From an uncultured Bacteroidales bacterium (GTDB lineage Bacteria > Bacteroidota > Bacteroidia > Bacteroidales > WCHB1-69), in NCBI GenBank assembly GCA_937949745.1, contig CALECM010000076.1:1-18100 (forward strand): a stretch of DNA of 18,100 nt, read 5' to 3'. Below are positions 13,908-18,100 of this stretch, piece by piece. The position numbers and the translations under genes are program-made. Position 1 is the stretch's first letter. Every line of letters starts with the position of its first letter. The notes beneath the pieces are model-generated. The model ran no database searches and had not been told where the DNA came from. It saw only the letters and a list, made by a program, of their open reading frames with translations.

Positions 13908-16900
13908 TTCTTCGATAAATTTAGCATAAAGCACTTTATTTCCCGTATCGGTTGCCGTTATTCCGGTAATTTCGGTTTGGAAATCGGTTTCCAGGAACCA
14001 TCCTTCAAAAATGAAACCTTCTTTGGTAGCTTCTCCGAATACCATTTCTTCACCGAAAGTATATTCCTCTTCATTGTCAGGATGATTTATTCCACCGTCC
14101 AGTTCATAGGTGAGGGTATAGGTATTAATGCTCCATTTTGCATAAATGGTGGTGTCGCCTTCATCTGTAGCGGTAAGTTCAGTGATCCGGGTTTGGAAAT
14201 TCTGATCCGCATACCAACCTTCGAAGGTATGTCCTAATTTTGCGGCATCTTTAAAAATGACTCCTACACCAAAAGTGTATTGGGCAGGATTATCTTCGTG
14301 ATTCGTACCGCCGTCCAATTCATACGTGATATTGTAAGTCACAGATGCCGTCCATTTAGCATAAACCGTTGTATCACCGCTATCTGTGGGCTTAATCTCA
14401 GTAATTGGAGTTTCAAAACTTTGTTCCGTATACCATCCGTCAAAAACGAAACCTAATTTGGTGGGATCCTGAAGAGTTAATCCTATACCGTATGTATACT
14501 GGGGCGCATTGTCCGGATGATTGATACCACCGTCCAATTCGTAAGTAATGTTATAAACTACGGCTTCCGTCCATTTGGCATAAAGTGTAGTATCTCCCAT
14601 ATCCGTGGGTTTAATTTCCGTGATCGGTGTCAGGAAATCTTCATCCGTGTACCATCCGTCGAAAATAGAACCCTCTTTGCTCGGATCTTCCAGGATTAAA
14701 CCTATGCCGTAAGTATAAGTTGTTGCGTTATTGGGATGATTCACGCCACCGTCCAGTTCGTAAGTGATCGCATATACATTGGGAGACCATTTCGCGTAAA
14801 CAGTAGTGTCACCGCTATCGGTAGCACTAATTTCGGTAATCTCGGTCTGGAAATCCGCTTCCACAAACCATCCTTCAAAAGTGTGTCCCTCTTTAGTAGG
14901 ATCATTGAATACCACTCCTTCTCCGAAAGTGTACTGATCCGGGTTTTCCGGATGGTTGATACCTCCGTTGAGTTCATAAGTGATGGTATAAACCGGCTGT
15001 GTGGTCCACTTTGCATATACGGTTGTGTCGCCTATGTCAGTAGCCGATATTTCGGTAATCTGATTCAGGAAATCTTCTTCTGTAAACCATCCACCAAAGT
15101 TAAATCCTTCTTTGGTCGGATCTTGTAAAGTTAATCCAATGCCGTAAGTATAAGTTGCCGCGTTTTCCGGGTGATTTACTCCTCCATCCAATTCATAAGT
15201 AATGGCATATACATTGGGAGACCATTTCGCGTATATAGTAGTGTCACCGCTATCGGTAGCACTGATTTCGGTAATCTCGGTCTGGAAATCTGCTTCCACA
15301 AACCATCCCTCGAAAGTGTGTCCCTCTTTAGTAGGATCATTGAATACCACTCCTTCTCCAAAGGTGTACTGATCCGGATTTTCCGGATGGTTGATACCTC
15401 CGTTGAGTTCATAAGTAATGGTATAAACCGGCTGAGTGGTCCATTTCGCATATATGGTAGTATCTCCCATATCAGTGGCTGATATTTCAGTAATCTGATT
15501 CAGGAACTCTTGTTCCGTGTACCATCCACCGAAGTTAAATCCTTCTTTAGTCGGCTCTTGTAAAGTTAACCCGATGCCATAAGTATAAGTTGCCGCGTTT
15601 TCCGGATGATTAACTCCACCGTCCAGTTCGTAAGTGATCGCATATACATTAGGAGTCCATTTGGCATAAACCGTGGTATCACCGCTATCGGTAGCACTGA
15701 TTTCGGTGATCTCGGTCTGGAAGTCTGCTTCTACGAACCATCCTTCGAAAGTGTATCCCTCTTTAGTAGGATCATTGAATACCACTCCTTCTCCAAAGGT
15801 GTATTGATCCGGGTTTTCCGGATGGTTAGTTCCTCCGTTGAGTTCATAAGTGATGGTGTAAACCGGCTGAGTGGTCCATTTCGCATATACGGTTCTATCT
15901 CCCATATCAGTAACTGATATTTCGGTAATCTGATTCAGGAGCTCTTGTTCGGTGTACCATCCGTCAAAAATAAAATCTTCTTTGGTCGGATCTTGTAAAG
16001 TTAAACCGATACCATATATATAAGTTGCCGCGTTTTCCGGGTGATTTACTCCACCGTCCAGTTCGTAAGTGATCGCATATACATTGGGAGTCCATTTGGC
16101 GTAGACAGTAGTATCACCGCTATCCGTGGTGCTGATTTCGGTAATTTCGGTCTGGAAATCCGCTTCCACAAACCATCCCTCGAAGGTGTGTCCCTCTTTA
16201 GTAGGATCATTGAATACTACTCCTTCTCCGAAAGTATACTGCTCCGGGTTTTCCGGATGGTTAGTTCCTCCGTTGAGTTTATAAGTGATGGTATATACAT
16301 TGGGAGTCCATTTGGCATATATAGTGGTGTCACCGCTGTCCGTAGCGCTGATTTCGGTAATCTCGGTCTGGAAATCTGCTTCCACAAACCACCCATCGAA
16401 AGTATGTCCTTCTTTGGTCGGCTCCTTCAATACCACTCCTTCTCCGAAAGTGTACTGATCCGGATTTTCCGGATGGTTGATTCCTCCGTTGAGTTCATAA
16501 GTGATGGTGTAAACCGGCTGAGTGCTCCATTTCGCATATACGGTAGTATCGCCCATATCTGTAACTGAAATCTCCGTAATTGGTGTCTGGAAATCCTCTT
16601 CTGTAAACCATCCACCGAAGTTAAATCCTTCTTTGGTCGGATCTTGTAAAGTTAATCCAATGCCGTAAGTATAAGTTGCCGCGTTTTCCGGGTGATTTAC
16701 TCCACCATCCAACTCATAAGTAATGGCGTATACATTGGGAGTCCATTTGGCGTAAACAGTAGTGTCACCGCTATCGGTAGCACTGATTTCGGTAATCTCG
16801 GTCTGGAAATCCGCTTCCACGAACCATCCCTCGAAAGTGTGTCCTTCTTTAGTAGGATCATTGAATACCACTCCTTCTCCAAAGGTGTACTGCTCCGGGT

Positions 16901-18100
16901 TTTCCGGATGGTTAGTTCCTCCGTTGAGTTCATAAGTGATGGTGTAAACCGGCTGAGTGGTCCATTTCGCATATACGGTTCTATCTCCCATATCAGTAAC
17001 TGATATTTCGGTAATCTGATTCAGGAGCTCTTGTTCGGTGTACCATCCGTCAAAAATAAAATCTTCTTTGGTCGGATCTTGTAAAGTTAAACCGATACCA
17101 TATATATAAGTTGCCGCGTTTTCCGGGTGATTTACTCCACCGTCCAGTTCGTAAGTGATCGCATATACATTGGGAGTCCATTTGGCGTAGACAGTAGTAT
17201 CACCGCTATCCGTGGTGCTGATTTCGGTAATTTCGGTCTGGAAATCCGCTTCCACAAACCATCCCTCGAAGGTGTGTCCCTCTTTAGTAGGATCATTGAA
17301 TACCACTCCTTCTCCAAAGGTGTACTGATCCGGGTTTTCCGGATGGTTGATTCCTCCGTTGAGTTCATAAGTAATGGTATAAACCGGCTGAGTGGTCCAT
17401 TTTGCATATACGGTGGTATCGCCCATGTCAGTAGCTGAAATTTCGGTGATCTGATTCAGGAACTCTTGTTCCGTGTACCATCCGTCGAAAATAAAATCTT
17501 CTTTGGTCGGGTCTTCCAGGGTTAACCCTACGCCGTAAGTATAAGTTGCTGCGTTATTAGGATGATTCACACCACCGTCCAGTTCATAGGTGATCGCATA
17601 TACATTGGGAGTCCATTTGGCGTATACAGTAGTATCACCGCTATCGGTAGCACTGATTTCGGTGATCTCGGTCTGGAAGTCTGCTTCCACAAACCATCCT
17701 TCGAAAGTGTGTCCCTCTTTAGTAGGATCATTGAATACCACTCCTTCTCCGAAAGTGTACTGATCCGGGTTTTCCGGATGGTTGATACCTCCGTTGAGTT
17801 CATAAGTAATGGTATAAACCGGTATTGTGCTCCATTTCGCATATACGGTTCTATCTCCCATATCAGTAACTGATATTTCGGTAATCTGATTCAGGAGCTC
17901 TTGTTCGGTGTACCATCCGTCAAAAATAAAATCTTCTTTGGTCGGATCTTGTAAAGTTAAACCGATACCATATGTATAAGTTGCCGCGTTTTCCGGGTGA
18001 TTTACTCCACCGTCCAGTTCATAGGTGATGGCATATACATTGGGAGTCCATTTGGCGTAAACCGTGGTATCCCCCAAGTCGGTAGTACTAATTTCATTGA
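13659..18100 (-). CDS. Giant InlB B-repeat surface protein with T9SS sorting domain, partial (5' end outside window)
   Basis: The frame is open from base 18100, so the N terminus, signal peptide and any head domain are outside the window; about 1480 residues are visible. A candidate TTG at 18075-18077 lies inside a repeat and is not a real start. The visible part is 19 full units and one partial unit of the InlB B-repeat / Listeria-Bacteroides repeat (Pfam Flg_new) type, each 72-73 residues: YxITYELxGGxNHPENxxxYTxGxGxxxxxPTKEGxxFxGWxxxxxFxxxITEIxxTDxGDTTVYAKW. The last 82 residues (from IGIDDPAIIH) are a type A T9SS C-terminal sorting domain: NIFPNPVSDYFSI, then a beta-sandwich ending GIYFVKIQIGNNAITKKIIKN. 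The protein should cross the outer membrane by T9SS and be anchored or released at the cell surface. There are no cysteines in the repeats. Adhesion or a long stalk is the usual inference for such arrays; no ligand is known. Confidence 0.95.
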   Translation of the reverse strand, partial: NEISTTDLGDTTVYAKWTPNVYAITYELDGGVNHPENAATYTYGIGLTLQDPTKEDFIFDGWYTEQELLNQITEISVTDMGDRTVYAKWSTIPVYTITYELNGGINHPENPDQYTFGEGVVFNDPTKEGHTFEGWFVEADFQTEITEISATDSGDTTVYAKWTPNVYAITYELDGGVNHPNNAATYTYGVGLTLEDPTKEDFIFDGWYTEQEFLNQITEISATDMGDTTVYAKWTTQPVYTITYELNGGINHPENPDQYTFGEGVVFNDPTKEGHTFEGWFVEADFQTEITEISTTDSGDTTVYAKWTPNVYAITYELDGGVNHPENAATYIYGIGLTLQDPTKEDFIFDGWYTEQELLNQITEISVTDMGDRTVYAKWTTQPVYTITYELNGGTNHPENPEQYTFGEGVVFNDPTKEGHTFEGWFVEADFQTEITEISATDSGDTTVYAKWTPNVYAITYELDGGVNHPENAATYTYGIGLTLQDPTKEGFNFGGWFTEEDFQTPITEISVTDMGDTTVYAKWSTQPVYTITYELNGGINHPENPDQYTFGEGVVLKEPTKEGHTFDGWFVEADFQTEITEISATDSGDTTIYAKWTPNVYTITYKLNGGTNHPENPEQYTFGEGVVFNDPTKEGHTFEGWFVEADFQTEITEISTTDSGDTTVYAKWTPNVYAITYELDGGVNHPENAATYIYGIGLTLQDPTKEDFIFDGWYTEQELLNQITEISVTDMGDRTVYAKWTTQPVYTITYELNGGTNHPENPDQYTFGEGVVFNDPTKEGYTFEGWFVEADFQTEITEISATDSGDTTVYAKWTPNVYAITYELDGGVNHPENAATYTYGIGLTLQEPTKEGFNFGGWYTEQEFLNQITEISATDMGDTTIYAKWTTQPVYTITYELNGGINHPENPDQYTFGEGVVFNDPTKEGHTFEGWFVEADFQTEITEISATDSGDTTIYAKWSPNVYAITYELDGGVNHPENAATYTYGIGLTLQDPTKEGFNFGGWFTEEDFLNQITEISATDIGDTTVYAKWTTQPVYTITYELNGGINHPENPDQYTFGEGVVFNDPTKEGHTFEGWFVEADFQTEITEISATDSGDTTVYAKWSPNVYAITYELDGGVNHPNNATTYTYGIGLILEDPSKEGSIFDGWYTDEDFLTPITEIKPTDMGDTTLYAKWTEAVVYNITYELDGGINHPDNAPQYTYGIGLTLQDPTKLGFVFDGWYTEQSFETPITEIKPTDSGDTTVYAKWTASVTYNITYELDGGTNHEDNPAQYTFGVGVIFKDAAKLGHTFEGWYADQNFQTRITELTATDEGDTTIYAKWSINTYTLTYELDGGINHPDNEEEYTFGEEMVFGEATKEGFIFEGWFLETDFQTEITGITATDTGNKVLYAKFIEEIGIDDPAIIHINIFPNPVSDYFSIENAAGAQLYVYGPQGSIIYQKNQIGSLERINSSAWAVGIYFVKIQIGNNAITKKIIKN
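15808..16217 (-). repeat. 410-bp exact direct repeat, copy 1 (end of R9, R10, start of R11)
   Basis: Compared base by base with 16894-17303, this stretch is identical over 410 bases at an offset of 1086. Flanking mismatches stop the match at 15807 and 16218. The segment covers the C-terminal part of unit R9, all of R10 and the N-terminal part of R11. Confidence 0.93.
16894..17303 (-). repeat. 410-bp exact direct repeat, copy 2 (end of R4, R5, start of R6)
   Basis: This is the second copy of the exact repeat at 15808-16217. It covers the C-terminal part of R4, all of R5 and the N-terminal part of R6. A shorter, nearly identical related stretch recurs 870 bases further along, around 17838-18000 (end of R1 and the partial unit), so that A-type variant (ELLNQITEISVTDMGDRT) occurs three times. 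Confidence 0.93.

Larger units (their letters stand above)
13908..18100 (-). repeat. Array of 19 complete and one partial InlB B-type repeats, 435-bp dimeric period
   Basis: Numbering complete units from the N-terminal side, R1 is 18038-17820 and R19 is 14123-13908. Two types alternate. Type A has 73 residues: AITYELDGGVNHPENAATY..., ending in a T-T-Q-P-like linker. Type B has 72: TITYELNGG.NHPENPDQYTFGEG..., ending TPN or SPN. A+B gives a 145-residue, 435-bp period. R1-R8 alternate A/B strictly; R8 and R9 are both B; alternation resumes from R10 to R16. R17-R19, next to the sorting domain, are more diverged (for example ITEIKPTD, DAAKLGHTF, GNKVLYAKF), and R16 is partly so. This looks like a homogenised centre with an older, drifting edge. 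Confidence 0.95.

Noticed and set aside
14741..17842. Repeated 91-residue frames on the minus strand (MRNGPLSRF... type)
   Set aside because: These are out-of-frame readings of the same repeats on the coding strand; they recur only because the DNA repeats.
14736..17873. Repeated open frames of about 103 residues on the + strand, spaced by 435 bases, within the repeat array
   Set aside because: They are antisense shadows of the B-repeat units: their period equals that of the array and their content follows the codon pattern of the minus-strand gene. No independent start or coding signal is seen.
18075..18077. A TTG start codon for the giant protein
   Set aside because: The frame stays open to base 18100 and the upstream codons read NEISTTD, which is ordinary repeat sequence, so the true start is outside the window.
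13908..18100. A CRISPR-like or satellite array
   Set aside because: The period is 216-219/435 bases, there are no short repeats with unique spacers, and the reading frame is open throughout with a recognisable protein repeat.

Overview
The window looks like a chromosomal segment from a member of the Bacteroidota, most likely the order Bacteroidales. The evidence is a type IX secretion (T9SS) C-terminal sorting domain, a TonB-dependent receptor, PepSY-like and small beta-barrel envelope proteins, three TAnnTTTG-type -7 promoter boxes and no clear Shine-Dalgarno sequences. Base composition is moderate, with AT-rich gaps between genes. Family and genus cannot be fixed from the sequence alone.

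Layout. Bases 1-366 (-) hold the 5' part of a flavodoxin-fold reductase. From 544 to 3297 lie small envelope or unknown genes: a lipoprotein (544-1005 +), a single-pass membrane protein (1034-1477 -), a tiny charged protein (1651-1878 +), a PepSY-like periplasmic protein (2127-2564 -) and a small beta-barrel protein (2818-3297 -). A secreted transglutaminase-like protein follows at 3610-4749 (+). At 4864-5708 (+) a ferredoxin-nitroreductase fusion is broken by a one-base frameshift, and just after it (5793-8087 +) is a short UvrA-like ATPase of the DrrC type. Convergent to that is an agmatine/peptidylarginine deiminase-family enzyme (8098-9330 -), preceded on its own strand by a TonB-dependent receptor (9492-11561 -). 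Divergent from the receptor is an exported PQQ-dependent sugar dehydrogenase (11704-12957 +), then a conserved-looking unknown gene (13111-13557 +). The last 4.4 kb (13659-18100 -) is the 3' part of a giant surface protein made of InlB B-type repeats and a T9SS sorting domain. Its N terminus lies outside the window.

How the genes work together. The best functional unit is the divergent receptor/dehydrogenase pair. The receptor resembles E. coli PqqU (YncD), which takes up PQQ, and its neighbour is a PQQ-type enzyme, while no PQQ biosynthesis gene is visible. I infer a PQQ-scavenging and periplasmic sugar-oxidation module. The most striking sequence structure is the repeat array: 19 complete 72/73-residue units plus a partial one, mostly alternating between two types (435-bp dimer), with one break in the alternation. 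That break is explained by tandem duplication of five units (1086 bp), and 410 bp of the two copies are still identical. Three hairpin-plus-T-tract terminators fit transcript ends, and in two of them G-U pairing indicates the strand.

I did not see tRNA, rRNA, CRISPR, insertion-sequence or phage features. I cannot point to a complete, clearly undescribed multi-gene system. The strongest leads are the PQQ module, the five-unit repeat duplication and the broken nitroreductase.
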